A DNA stretch of 64,000 bases from Nonlabens dokdonensis DSW-6 (GCF_000332115.1 NC_020156.1:744001-808000); one strand, 5' to 3'; shown: positions 7,904 through 16,686, counted from the stretch's first letter. Notes: generated by a model from the sequence alone, not told the origin. Program-made: numbers and translations.

Positions 7904-8232
7904 CAGATATCTTAAAACACTTAGTTCACTATTTATCCAGCCTAGATTGGGCGTACATCTTTACGTTCATCATCATCGCTTTTGGCCTTAACCAGAAACC
8001 TGTGACCGATTGGCTTGCAGACGTGACTGGCATAAAAATCAAAACACGCTATCGAATGCTTATCGTAGGATTCATCTACGGCATTATAATCTACTTTATT
8101 AGAGATACTATGCTACATAAGGTGGAGATGCTTTTGCAGTCTTTTGTATTTGCACTGGTATTTCATAAGCTCATTTTAGAAAGCGTAATAAACCGACTAT
8201 TCAAACCTGAAAAGACAGAAAAAGATGAATAA
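7900..8232 (+). CDS. Multi-pass small membrane protein, holin-like
   Basis: This 110-aa protein has about three hydrophobic helices (about 17-34, 49-66 and 78-98) and a charged C-terminal tail (KPEKTEKDE), a layout common in phage holins. It lies directly before the two nested spanin-like genes, where a holin would be expected in a lysis cassette. It overlaps the next gene by 8 bp. The assignment rests on topology and context. Confidence 0.62.
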   Translation: MTDILKHLVHYLSSLDWAYIFTFIIIAFGLNQKPVTDWLADVTGIKIKTRYRMLIVGFIYGIIIYFIRDTMLHKVEMLLQSFVFALVFHKLILESVINRLFKPEKTEKDE

Positions 8233-8575
8233 GTGGAAAGTCATTTTTGCCATTTTCTTTTTTGTGGTTCTTGTAGTTGTGTTTACTCAAGTGATTATTC
8301 CTTTGGAAGATGGCTATGAACTCAGAACACCAAGCGATTGGAAAGAGAAAAATGGCACGTTGCTCAAAAAGAACAAATCGCTAGATCTGGAAATTGCAGA
8401 TTTAGAGAAACAGGTAGATAGCTTGACAAATTTACTGAGCAAGAATAAAATTACCATTACCCAGCTAAAAACAAGTCTCAATGAAAAGATTACTACTATT
8501 TCTGGTTATAGTGATGCAGAGCTATTTCAGTATTTCGCAAGATTTAAAACCGATAGTACAGCATATAAAAACTGA
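8225..8575 (+). CDS. Coiled-coil protein with N-terminal membrane anchor, inner-spanin-like
   Basis: This 116-aa protein has one N-terminal transmembrane helix (about 7-25) and a periplasmic-type coiled coil (about 45-95, with leucine-rich heptads LDLEIADLEKQVDSLTNLL). The following gene starts inside it in another frame (8481). Rz-type inner spanins have this layout, and their partner genes are often embedded or overlapping. The spanin call is inference because sequence similarity among spanins is minimal. Confidence 0.6.
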   Translation: MNKWKVIFAIFFFVVLVVVFTQVIIPLEDGYELRTPSDWKEKNGTLLKKNKSLDLEIADLEKQVDSLTNLLSKNKITITQLKTSLNEKITTISGYSDAELFQYFARFKTDSTAYKN

Positions 8576-8900
8576 AAAGTATTTCTGTTTTGACCTAAAG
8601 CAATCGCGCGAGATAGCTATAAGATTAGAGCGCGCTCGTTTTCAAGATTCGATTATTAGAAAGCTTGACTTTTCAAGGAAGCTGAAGGACAGTTTACTGG
8701 TCAAAAAAGATTCTGTGCTATCCAGAATGAGATTGCAGCATACCAACCTAATGATGGTTTCAGAAAATGGAAACGAGCAAATTCTGTTCTTGGAAAATCA
8801 ATTAAAATTTAAAAACAAAAAGCTAAAACAGAGCAAGTTTCACAAGATCCTTTTGGGTGGTGGACTGCTCATACTTTCAGGAATCTTATTAGCTAATTAA
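8481..8900 (+). CDS. Exported coiled-coil protein overlapping the spanin-like gene
   Basis: This 139-aa protein starts in another frame within the upstream gene, a 95-bp overlap. It has a signal peptide (hydrophobic 2-17, then SISQ), a charged coiled coil and a hydrophobic C-terminus (about 121-138). I see no lipobox, so it is not a classical outer-membrane spanin lipoprotein. It may be a functional counterpart that bridges the envelope through its C-terminal anchor. Start choice: the ATG at 8481 gives an intact signal peptide. Confidence 0.62.
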   Translation: MKRLLLFLVIVMQSYFSISQDLKPIVQHIKTEKYFCFDLKQSREIAIRLERARFQDSIIRKLDFSRKLKDSLLVKKDSVLSRMRLQHTNLMMVSENGNEQILFLENQLKFKNKKLKQSKFHKILLGGGLLILSGILLAN

Positions 8901-8902
8901 TT

Positions 8903-9379
8903 ATGGGATATCAAAGCGACGCAATAACAAAAAGTCAAGGAACTATCGAGAATACACAGGAGATTCTTGAAGTGCAGCCCCTTCATCTTGGACCTAGTTT
9001 AATACACTCACCAGTTCGAAATAGATATTCTGTGATAAATGGCAACTTGGTCGTGGGCAAGGACATCCGATTACGCGCAAGAGACCCAAAGCAGCTTGAG
9101 ATTGCGGGATGGCAAGTTTGTCTTCCGGCACCTTTGGTAACTGATCAATCTGATTACTATGGTCTCTGCCAAACAGAAAAGGGAAATGCTTTTAACTATG
9201 CGATAGATGCTAATGGCAGGTTATTTCTCTATGGGACTTTTGTAGATAGTGAAGATCACGTGGTGTTGAATGTCAATCCATATCTAGCGGAACTGCCTTT
9301 ACGAATTTTTAGTTTTAGAAATAGCTCTGAAGAATTAGAGAATCCACGAGATGAACCAAAACCAGCAGATGAATTTTAA
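8903..9379 (+). CDS. Hypothetical soluble protein
   Basis: This 158-aa protein has no signal peptide or membrane helix and an acidic Pro-rich C-terminus. No family is recognised. The central part reads as mixed beta (IRLRARDPKQLEIAGWQVCLPAPLV). It starts 2 bp after the preceding stop and belongs to the same operon. A structural or adaptor role in the particle is possible but unsupported by motifs. Confidence 0.62.
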   Translation: MGYQSDAITKSQGTIENTQEILEVQPLHLGPSLIHSPVRNRYSVINGNLVVGKDIRLRARDPKQLEIAGWQVCLPAPLVTDQSDYYGLCQTEKGNAFNYAIDANGRLFLYGTFVDSEDHVVLNVNPYLAELPLRIFSFRNSSEELENPRDEPKPADEF

Positions 9380-9462
9380 ATGAAATACGCTTTCACGAAA
9401 TCGAGCTCGCGAGATTCACGACCATCGGGAGAGCGAAGCGGTAAAGCGTAAAAATCAAACTT

Positions 9463-9783
9463 ATGAATGTTTATGAAATCGTTGCAATTGTTTTAGGCGC
9501 CACCGGCTTTTGGAAGTTGGTAGAGATTCTTATGCATTACAATGTGCAGCGCAAACTGAAAAATGCAGAGATACGCCACTTAAATGCACAAGCAAACGAT
9601 AGTGTGGTTACTAACTGGGTGCAATGGTCTGAAAAGATGGAAAAGCGCATAAGCCAGCTGGAGAATAAGAATACCACAATGTCCAGAACGATAACTAAAC
9701 AGCGCGATCGTATTACTGAGCTTGAAAAATATATAGAACAACTGGAAGCTGAAATCCAGCTTTACAATAAAAAGAATATGTGA
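9463..9783 (+). CDS. Membrane-anchored coiled-coil protein
   Basis: This 106-aa protein has an N-terminal hydrophobic helix (about 4-22) and a long coiled coil with basic and acidic heptads (about 30-103). It follows an 83-bp gap that carries a diverged palindrome-like sequence near 9387. Its stop codon shares a base with the next start (TGATG at 9781-9785). Function unknown. Confidence 0.65.
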   Translation: MNVYEIVAIVLGATGFWKLVEILMHYNVQRKLKNAEIRHLNAQANDSVVTNWVQWSEKMEKRISQLENKNTTMSRTITKQRDRITELEKYIEQLEAEIQLYNKKNM

Positions 9784-9932
9784 TGGGCATAGATAAAGGA
9801 AGTAAAACACTCAACTATATATTTGCAGCGTTCACGGTGCTGAGTGCAATTAAAATAGGTTCGGACTTATATCTGCGCTATAAAGAAAGTCAGCAGAAAA
9901 AGAAGCCTTGTAATTGTAAAGATAAAAGCTAA
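9783..9932 (+). CDS. Small membrane protein (49 aa)
   Basis: The frame from ATG 9783 to TAA 9930-9932 encodes 49 residues: a short polar start, a hydrophobic helix (about 12-30) and a basic tail with KKKPCNCK. The start overlaps the stop of the upstream gene (TGATG) and the stop overlaps the next start (TAATG), so translational coupling on both sides supports it as a real gene. The two close cysteines could bind metal or be lipidated, but they are not in a lipobox. Confidence 0.62.
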   Translation: MGIDKGSKTLNYIFAAFTVLSAIKIGSDLYLRYKESQQKKKPCNCKDKS

Positions 9933-10459
9933 TGGCATTTAAGGATAATGGTCATATATACATAGGCTTAGGTACAATGGCGCTACTTTTAGGTGGCGCT
10001 TTTTTGGCTTATAAATTTAGCAAGTCCAGTTCTACATCTGGGGTGTACCGACGTAAGGGTATTGCCGTGGACCTCTCAGTTTTTGATAGTCCAGATGCGC
10101 CTGGTTCTGGAAACTGTATGGATAGAAGACTGATAGCAATGCTGTATAATCTCTCAGTAAAAACCGGTTATCCTATCTTTAGTTGGATCAATTCTGGCGC
10201 ACGTAGTGAAGCTCATAACCGTAAAGTAGGTGGCGTGCGTAATTCTTCCCACAAAGTACCTACTTGTAAAGCTGTTGATATCAAGGCTTCTTCAAAATCT
10301 GTCCGAAATAATCTTGTTATGGCCGCGCGTGATGTTGGGTTTAAGCGTATAGGTGTTGGGAACACTTTTGTTCATCTTGATGTGGATGATGATAAGTCGC
10401 AATATGTGGCTTGGGGTTATCCTAGTGGGACTGCTGCGGCGGTTAATCCTTTTGTGTAG
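9932..10459 (+). CDS. M15-type D-Ala-D-Ala carboxypeptidase-like, membrane anchored
   Basis: This 175-aa protein has an N-terminal transmembrane helix (about 10-28) and a peptidase M15A-type domain. The zinc ligands are visible: H107 in SSHK, D116 in AVDI and H148 in FVHLD, with D150 beside it. It should cut D-Ala peptide bonds in peptidoglycan. Unlike the amidase-fold protein at 4530, all metal ligands are present. It is the last gene of the cluster and is followed by a 193-bp gap with an inverted repeat and a terminator-like hairpin. Confidence 0.82.
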   Translation: MAFKDNGHIYIGLGTMALLLGGAFLAYKFSKSSSTSGVYRRKGIAVDLSVFDSPDAPGSGNCMDRRLIAMLYNLSVKTGYPIFSWINSGARSEAHNRKVGGVRNSSHKVPTCKAVDIKASSKSVRNNLVMAARDVGFKRIGVGNTFVHLDVDDDKSQYVAWGYPSGTAAAVNPFV

Positions 10460-10486
10460 GAAAAAAACCGGTTTATCAACGAACAG

Positions 10487-10563
10487 TTGTTGACAATCAA
10501 TTTTTTTTAAGATCGATATTGCTTTCAATTTTGGTTATTATTGTTAGGTAAAATTGTCAACAA
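10487..10563. repeat. 11-bp perfect inverted repeat upstream of the DdmDE-like operon
   Basis: TTGTTGACAAT at 10487-10497 is repeated in inverted form as ATTGTCAACAA at 10553-10563, 55 bp apart, in the gap between the M15 gene and the helicase gene. Possible roles are operator half-sites for a regulator of the defence operon or the end of a mobile segment. No matching copy was seen beyond the operon's right end. Confidence 0.55.
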
Positions 10564-10592
10564 GTTTCCATTTATTTATCGCAAAACTATCT

Positions 10593-10614
10593 GGCTTCTT
10601 ATGAAGCCTTTTTT
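10593..10614 (+). terminator. Rho-independent terminator
   Basis: A GGCTTC/GAAGCC stem (10593-10598 and 10603-10608) with a TTAT loop is followed directly by six T residues. It lies 134 bp after the M15 gene and 38 bp before the helicase gene. It probably ends transcription of the upstream cluster, or attenuates entry into the helicase operon if the promoter lies upstream of it. Confidence 0.7.
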
Positions 10615-10652
10615 ATTGTGTAAAATTTGAATCTAAAAAGCCTGTAAACCTT

Positions 10653-13600
10653 ATGATTAAAATTTTAGAAAATCACTGTACACCTGAAAATGGTCTTTTA
10701 CTTTTTGATCCACCTACTGGTTCAGGTAAAACTTATAACGTGCTAAAATGGATTTTTGAGAATTATAAGGAGTATTGTAAAGAAGGTCGTAAAATTTTCT
10801 TTATTACTAACCTGAAAAAAAACTTGCCTATACAAGATCTTAGAGAGGACTTTTTTAGAAAAAATAAAAAACTGAATGATTTCAATAAACACGTATTGTT
10901 TCTTAATTCCAATGCTGGTTTTGCGATAGAGCATTTTACCGAAGTACGAAGTACCATTCCTGAATATTTTACTAAGCTGTCTGCCTACTGGGATTTTAAA
11001 AACCAAATTGAATTTATTTATAGGCTTGAAAAATTAGATGGTTTTAAAGATGTTCTTTCTAAGGCCAAAAATGAGTTTAGAAATAGACAAGAGCCAGAAT
11101 TTAGGAGAAGGATAGAATTGTATCTGAAAGAAAATTTCACAAATAAAAGAGAAAAGTTGACAGCAATAAAAACTGATCCAAATCTAAAATGGATCGGTGG
11201 TTTGTATCCTTCAGTATTTTCTTCAGAGAGAAAGATCTTCTTTTTAAGTATAGATAAATTCTATGCTCAAAATAGCACATTGGTCGAACCATCATATCAT
11301 TTTATGAATAATGATATTACCAAGGATGCAATGATATTTATAGATGAAATTGACGCTTCAAAAGACAGTATTCTAAAGAATATCATAAGGAAAGGAAAAC
11401 AGCAAAAAATAGATTATATACATCTATTTAATGAGATTTATTGGGCATTATCTAATAATCGTTTACCACAGGATTTTTTAGAACATTCTCAAAATAGACA
11501 GTCACAAATTGAGAATGGATATAAATATTTACCGCTAGAGAATATTGAAAGTGAATTAACCAAGAAAGCAGAGGAAATTGTAGAGAAATTTAAGTTAAAG
11601 TATAGCTTTAAAACTGCCGTAAGTGCAGGTGTATCCAGAGAGCGTAACCTATTATTTCACGACTTTCACTACCATTCAGTTTACAGGAATGACAAAAAGT
11701 TTATCGAGATAGACTCTAATGAGATTAAAAAACTTAATCACTTGAAATTCACTAATAATGCGCCAGAAAACCAACAAAAAAATATCATTACGCTTCTCAC
11801 ACAGGTGAAAGGTTTTGTGTCATATTTTCAAGGCTCTGTAAAAAGTCTTGCTCAAAATTATCAAGAAACTATTAACGAGCGCAGAAAATCTCAAGATGCC
11901 GAATACGGCTATGATCTTGCCTTAAGTTCAGTTTTGGAAGAGTTTAGACTTGAGGGTAAATATAAGATGTTCATTATGGATACTATCTTATCTGAAAGAG
12001 AGCGTACTAATCCTAGAGAGAAGAAAAAAGAAGAAATCCAATATGATTTCAGCATCTATGAAAATGGATTTAGATATTATGATTTTATAGACGATGAACA
12101 GCACGAGACTATAACTAAAACATTTATTTACAATTTTAACAATACACCTGAGAAATTCCTTCTAAAGCTTTCTGAGCGTGCAAAAGTCATAGGTATTTCA
12201 GCAACAGCAAACGTTGAGACAGTAACAGGTAATTATGACATAAGTTATCTAAAAAAACAACTTGGAGATAAATTTTGCCAGCTTTCAACTGAAGAAAAGT
12301 TGTATTTAAAGTCCCTAGTTCAAAAACAAACTTCAAATTATGATAAGGTAAAAATTCAACCCATTTGGATTAAAAATACTGAGTCCGTAAATGAAGTACT
12401 AGAAGACTTTACATCTTTGTTCGATGATGTCGAAATGGCACAAGAAATCATTGGACTAATTAATAACCCACTAGGATTTAACCAAAATAGATATTATAGG
12501 ATAGCCAAAGCGTTTGACCATTTTCTTAAAAACAAAGATATCAATGCTATGCTGTGTTTATTAAATAAAGAGCCGAAAGAGTATGATGATAAATTGCGCA
12601 GGTCAACATTAGAAAGAATTTTCGATGAGTTGATTTTTAAACATAAACTTCAAGATCAATTTAAAAGTTTAGATAAAGATGGCAAGGAAACTTATAAGGC
12701 AAATAATAGTTATGTGATAGTAAATAGTGCGGATTTTGAAAGGAAAAAAGACAATTTTATAAGCCATCTCGAAAAAGGTCAAAAATTGTTTATTATATCT
12801 ATGTATCAAACTATGGGTGCTGGTCAAAATATACATTACCTATCGCCAAACAAATCTAGTTTGATAGACATAAGAAGTGGTGAATTAGAAAAGTTCAATA
12901 CCTCTAAGACAGATATTAATGCAATTTATTTAGACAAGCCAACTCACTTGATTCAACTGGTAAACAAGAAACTAAATGAAGAAGGATTTATCAGATATTT
13001 ATTTCAACTTGAATTTTTGCTAGAAGCAGGTAGAATATCTCTAAATACTTTAAACAAAGAAGTTACCAGAGCATTTCAAAATCTAATGGCATCTATAAAT
13101 TCTAAAGCTGTTCCAAATAAAACAAAGGATTCATTATACGATGATTACAATATAAAGCAACACTATTCAAAATTTGTTATTCAAGCTATTGGCAGGATAT
13201 GTAGAACAAACCTAAAAGCTAAGAATATCTACATCTTGGCTGACGAAAAGCTCAAAAAGGAAATAAAAGATTATGATGTAGAAAGTAATATAGTACTAAA
13301 TGAGTTTAAAGAATTAGTAAAATCCTGTTCTTCAAATTCGAACCGAACGGCTGTCGATTTCACTGAGGCCTACGTCAATAAAGGCAATACGTCCAATAGG
13401 CGTGCGCTGGCTTACATTAGAAAATTCATCAATCGACAATTTGAATGGAGAGAGCGAGAGATTAAAGAATGGCAACAACTGCGAGATTTGTGTTTAATGT
13501 TCCCAACGATGTCCGAAGATCGAGCGAGATCACTTATTCGCGTGCTTGATATATATGTTGAATTACCAAATACAAAGCAGGAATTAAATTATATTCAAGA

Positions 13601-14159
13601 AAGAGATTTTCAAGTTGTCAATGTAGATTTTAGTAATGAGTTACCATTTTCTGTATCAGCTAAATCTGCAAGATTAGATGAGCTAATGGTAATTCCTGGA
13701 GTAAAGGATTATTTCAAATACAGGGATTATGCAACACAGTTTCAACCAGGAAAATTTGTGCTGACTCCAGTAATTTTTCAAAATATTTATAAAGGAGCAT
13801 TGGGAGAAGAAATAGGGAGGTTTATTTTTGAAAATCATCTAAATATTAAACTCGAGGAAATGCCTCCTGAGCACTTTGAAAGATTTGATTACAAAATAAG
13901 AGATAAAGATATTTACATTGATTTTAAGCATTGGCAAGAATACACAGAATTTGACGCAGATAGCATCCGAGAAAAAATCAGTGTTAAGCTTAAAAAGGTA
14001 AATGGAATAAAAGCAATCATCGTAAACATTCTAGCTACATCAAATTACTCACCTATTTCATCTAATGCTGGAGCTATTATTGAAATTGGAAACTTGTACG
14101 ATACTGAGAATAATAAATTTAATGATGAAGCTGTAGAATTAATAATGAAAAATATATGA
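10653..14159 (+). CDS. SF2 helicase with C-terminal PD-(D/E)XK-like nuclease, DdmD-like
   Basis: This 1168-aa protein has an SF2 helicase plan: Walker A PPTGSGKT (20-27), a DEID box (231-234) and motif VI QAIGRICR (844-851), with large insertions between the two RecA lobes. The C-terminus has the pattern of a PD-(D/E)XK nuclease: E1052/E1053, D1079 (in FDYK) and D1090-F-K1092. DdmD of Vibrio cholerae is a helicase-nuclease of about this length that unwinds and degrades plasmid DNA after recruitment by DdmE. Here too it is followed by a roughly 670-aa partner overlapping by 4 bp. The helicase call is firm; the DdmD identity is inferred from architecture. The gene is visibly more AT-rich than the metal genes and has no copy of the window's 16-bp palindrome. 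Confidence 0.7.
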   Translation: MIKILENHCTPENGLLLFDPPTGSGKTYNVLKWIFENYKEYCKEGRKIFFITNLKKNLPIQDLREDFFRKNKKLNDFNKHVLFLNSNAGFAIEHFTEVRSTIPEYFTKLSAYWDFKNQIEFIYRLEKLDGFKDVLSKAKNEFRNRQEPEFRRRIELYLKENFTNKREKLTAIKTDPNLKWIGGLYPSVFSSERKIFFLSIDKFYAQNSTLVEPSYHFMNNDITKDAMIFIDEIDASKDSILKNIIRKGKQQKIDYIHLFNEIYWALSNNRLPQDFLEHSQNRQSQIENGYKYLPLENIESELTKKAEEIVEKFKLKYSFKTAVSAGVSRERNLLFHDFHYHSVYRNDKKFIEIDSNEIKKLNHLKFTNNAPENQQKNIITLLTQVKGFVSYFQGSVKSLAQNYQETINERRKSQDAEYGYDLALSSVLEEFRLEGKYKMFIMDTILSERERTNPREKKKEEIQYDFSIYENGFRYYDFIDDEQHETITKTFIYNFNNTPEKFLLKLSERAKVIGISATANVETVTGNYDISYLKKQLGDKFCQLSTEEKLYLKSLVQKQTSNYDKVKIQPIWIKNTESVNEVLEDFTSLFDDVEMAQEIIGLINNPLGFNQNRYYRIAKAFDHFLKNKDINAMLCLLNKEPKEYDDKLRRSTLERIFDELIFKHKLQDQFKSLDKDGKETYKANNSYVIVNSADFERKKDNFISHLEKGQKLFIISMYQTMGAGQNIHYLSPNKSSLIDIRSGELEKFNTSKTDINAIYLDKPTHLIQLVNKKLNEEGFIRYLFQLEFLLEAGRISLNTLNKEVTRAFQNLMASINSKAVPNKTKDSLYDDYNIKQHYSKFVIQAIGRICRTNLKAKNIYILADEKLKKEIKDYDVESNIVLNEFKELVKSCSSNSNRTAVDFTEAYVNKGNTSNRRALAYIRKFINRQFEWREREIKEWQQLRDLCLMFPTMSEDRARSLIRVLDIYVELPNTKQELNYIQERDFQVVNVDFSNELPFSVSAKSARLDELMVIPGVKDYFKYRDYATQFQPGKFVLTPVIFQNIYKGALGEEIGRFIFENHLNIKLEEMPPEHFERFDYKIRDKDIYIDFKHWQEYTEFDADSIREKISVKLKKVNGIKAIIVNILATSNYSPISSNAGAIIEIGNLYDTENNKFNDEAVELIMKNI

Positions 14160-16165
14160 ACGGCGTACGAATAAGCAAAATCAATTACTCTTTCGATATT
14201 ACCAACATCTTAAAAGATTTCTATATCATTCGGTTCACACAGTCCGAAGGATACATCAAATATGGCGCACAGTTTATTGATGAATTATCACAGAATGTAA
14301 AAGCACAAAGCGTAGTTTTTGAAAGTGGAAGTACGTTATACACACTTTTCGTAAAAGCGGAATTTGAAAAGCTAGATCTGAAAGAAATACTTAGAAACGG
14401 TTCTGAAATGGATGGTCTCAGTTACAGCATTCTTAAAGCTTTAGAAATTCAACGTTGCCCACCTCACTTAATCATACAACTGCTAATAAATTCACTTGCT
14501 TCGCCTAAAAATGAGAGGTTGCGTTTTAATAACCTAACTGGAAAACTATACTTATTTAAGGAATCACTATTTGAGAAAAGAAAATTTAAAGAAGATCAAT
14601 TAGTGACCAAGATTCCTGCGATTGAGTTCAAAATTCATCGAGATCTTAGAATCGAACTAAGAACTACAACTTTTACAAGTTTGTTACTAATGAGTAAAAT
14701 GGAATTCTCAAAAAAACCATTAAAAAATTATTCTAAATATACTTACTCGCATTCCACTAAATCGATGCGCAGAATTTTGAATGACGAAAAGTTAGCTGCT
14801 AAAGATGTTTTTATTATAAAACAAGAAACAGGTAAGAAAACAACTTTTCCTTTTATGGATTTTTCTGATCTTGAGTCGTTAGAAGAAAGTAAAGTTGGGC
14901 AATTGTCTATTTTAGACATCAAGATAAAAAACAAGTTGGCAAAATATCTTGAGATATCTTTTCAGGAAGAGAATATTGATAATATATATCGCCTTTCCAA
15001 CAGTAATCAAGATTCTATAAAAAAACTCATCGCTTCAAAAAATAAAGAATTACACATTGCTAATACCTTGGGTATTGAAGGTAAGGATTATGAAACCTTT
15101 TTAAAAGCTCAATTAGTTGTATTGTTCCCAGAAATTAGATTAAGTTCTTCAATAAGGACTAAAAATGGTCTAGCCAATATTAGGCTAATAAGAAACAAAA
15201 ACTACTACAAGGAAAATGAAATAGAGGATCAATATAATTCATCATTGCCAATAACACAGCACATCACAGTTGAGGATTTTAACTTCAAAAGCAATAGCGC
15301 TATAAAAGCCGTCATAAAAGAGCTTCTTATCAAAGCAGATGTGTTTAAAAATCATATTTCCATAGTTAACTGGGAAGATTACGGTTACCAAAAAAATCAA
15401 ACTTTTGGAATTAAAAAAAACGACAAGTTTTACTTTCTCACAATTAGTCCGAAGGGTTCAATGCATTTTCAAGAAAAAGAAATGTCCTTGTTTAACCAAT
15501 CTGAGTTTGATAATCTTATTTCAATTTTTCAAAGTGATGAGAATATCGAGGGTATTGTACAAAATGATGAAGGAGCAATTAACATTATTAGAAGATCCTC
15601 TTTATTTACAATTCCTGATTTTGAAAATATATATTCAAAACTTAAAAACGAAAATCAAGATGAGACCTTCGATATTGAGTATATTAAAAGCTCTTTGAAT
15701 GAAATCGATATTAAAGAGGTGGATTTAAAATTTTATAATCAAGAGTTAGACAATTGGTCAGAAAAGACTATATCTAAATCTCAATTGCTTTCACTTATAA
15801 GTAAAATTAGTGTTAAGAAAAAACTTGCGATTGAGATTTATGAAACAACTGGTAAATTGATAAAGGTTTATATGAGAGACAAATCCAAATATGAGCTAAT
15901 GGATAGCAACTTAGATATTCACTCTTACCAATCTAAAGGTAAATTGTTTTATTATGTGGGTACAATTGGAGAAGGAATGAGAACCAAAATAGGTAGAGCT
16001 TCTGTAATACGAGAAATATCGGGATTTGAAAATTCGCCCTTGTTCTTTGATAAATTACTGCCATTGATGAATGTAGATTTCGTAAAATATGGAGATTTAA
16101 CTGTATTACCCTTTCCTTTTAAATACTTGAGAGAATGGATCAATTTGCAAACCAGAACAAGATAA
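14156..16165 (+). CDS. Partner of the helicase-nuclease, DdmE-like (catalytically inactive Argonaute-like)
   Basis: This 669-aa protein has no signal peptide or membrane segment. DdmE proteins are about 690 aa, short-pAgo-related with inactive PIWI domains, and follow ddmD. Here size, order and 4-bp overlap agree. The C-terminal 100 residues read like a PIWI end: a strand-rich stretch, then SPLFFDKLLPLMN and GDLTVLPFPFKYLREW, which recalls the closing LP-x-P segment of Argonautes. The catalytic DEDX tetrad is not evident. It would use small DNA guides to mark plasmid DNA. I could not confirm the MID/PIWI fold by eye; a different helicase partner remains possible. Confidence 0.55.
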   Translation: MNGVRISKINYSFDITNILKDFYIIRFTQSEGYIKYGAQFIDELSQNVKAQSVVFESGSTLYTLFVKAEFEKLDLKEILRNGSEMDGLSYSILKALEIQRCPPHLIIQLLINSLASPKNERLRFNNLTGKLYLFKESLFEKRKFKEDQLVTKIPAIEFKIHRDLRIELRTTTFTSLLLMSKMEFSKKPLKNYSKYTYSHSTKSMRRILNDEKLAAKDVFIIKQETGKKTTFPFMDFSDLESLEESKVGQLSILDIKIKNKLAKYLEISFQEENIDNIYRLSNSNQDSIKKLIASKNKELHIANTLGIEGKDYETFLKAQLVVLFPEIRLSSSIRTKNGLANIRLIRNKNYYKENEIEDQYNSSLPITQHITVEDFNFKSNSAIKAVIKELLIKADVFKNHISIVNWEDYGYQKNQTFGIKKNDKFYFLTISPKGSMHFQEKEMSLFNQSEFDNLISIFQSDENIEGIVQNDEGAINIIRRSSLFTIPDFENIYSKLKNENQDETFDIEYIKSSLNEIDIKEVDLKFYNQELDNWSEKTISKSQLLSLISKISVKKKLAIEIYETTGKLIKVYMRDKSKYELMDSNLDIHSYQSKGKLFYYVGTIGEGMRTKIGRASVIREISGFENSPLFFDKLLPLMNVDFVKYGDLTVLPFPFKYLREWINLQTRTR

Positions 16166-16218
16166 CATTTCGTTAAAACAAACTCTTATGTAAAAAAAAA
16201 TAATTATTTTTGTATTTA

Positions 16219-16638
16219 ATGAAGAAATTCTTCCACAAATCGATGGCTATATTAATGGCAGTCGTGGTACTTTTTACCACGATGTCATTTACTGTTGATA
16301 TGCATTATTGTGGGGATTCTCTTGTAGATTTTTCATTGTTCCAATCAGCAGAAACCTGTGGAATGGAAAAAGCGCAGTCAAGAATAGGTTGTGAAAATCC
16401 GATGCTTACCAAAAATTCCTGTTGCTCGGATGAGCAATTAATTATTGAAGGGCAGGATAATTTAAAGCAAGACTTTACTAAGTTAACCTTTGAGCAGCAA
16501 ACGTTCATCGCTGCTTTTACTTATTCTTATAGAAACCTTTTTGAAGGAACCGAATCTGAAGAAGTTCCTTTTGAAGATTACCCGCGACCCTTTGTCAAAC
16601 GGGATGTGCAAGTACTGCACCAGACTTTCTTAATTTGA
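16219..16638 (+). CDS. HYC_CC_PP family small exported protein
   Basis: I chose ATG 16219 (139 aa; MKKFFHKSMAILMAVVV). It has a signal peptide followed by the diagnostic MHYC motif, a CxxEKAQSRIGCENP segment, a CC pair (SCCSD) and a C-terminal PRPF/KRDVQVLHQTFL segment. Members of this Bacteroidota family sit next to copper and other metal efflux operons, as here before cusA. The cysteines and histidine suggest metal binding or sensing, but the function is not established. A TAnnTTTG -7-like element lies at 16205-16212, very close to the start. Confidence 0.75.
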   Translation: MKKFFHKSMAILMAVVVLFTTMSFTVDMHYCGDSLVDFSLFQSAETCGMEKAQSRIGCENPMLTKNSCCSDEQLIIEGQDNLKQDFTKLTFEQQTFIAAFTYSYRNLFEGTESEEVPFEDYPRPFVKRDVQVLHQTFLI

Positions 16639-16659
16639 TTTGTTAGATTTTTTGAATGA

Positions 16660-16686
16660 AGCCCAACAGCTACGCTGTAGTGGGCT
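16660..16686. terminator. Stem-loop between the HYC gene and cusA-like gene
   Basis: AGCCCA-ACAGC (16660-16670) pairs with GCTGT and TGGGCT (16674-16686) with a 3-nt loop and a 2-nt bulge. There is no T-tract on the plus strand, so it may be a weak terminator, an mRNA-processing site or an attenuator ahead of the efflux operon. Confidence 0.5.

Noticed and set aside
9380..9451. A 23-codon open frame between 8903-9379 and 9463-9783
   Set aside because: It has no start context or conserved pattern and contains a diverged palindrome-like sequence; it looks like spacer.
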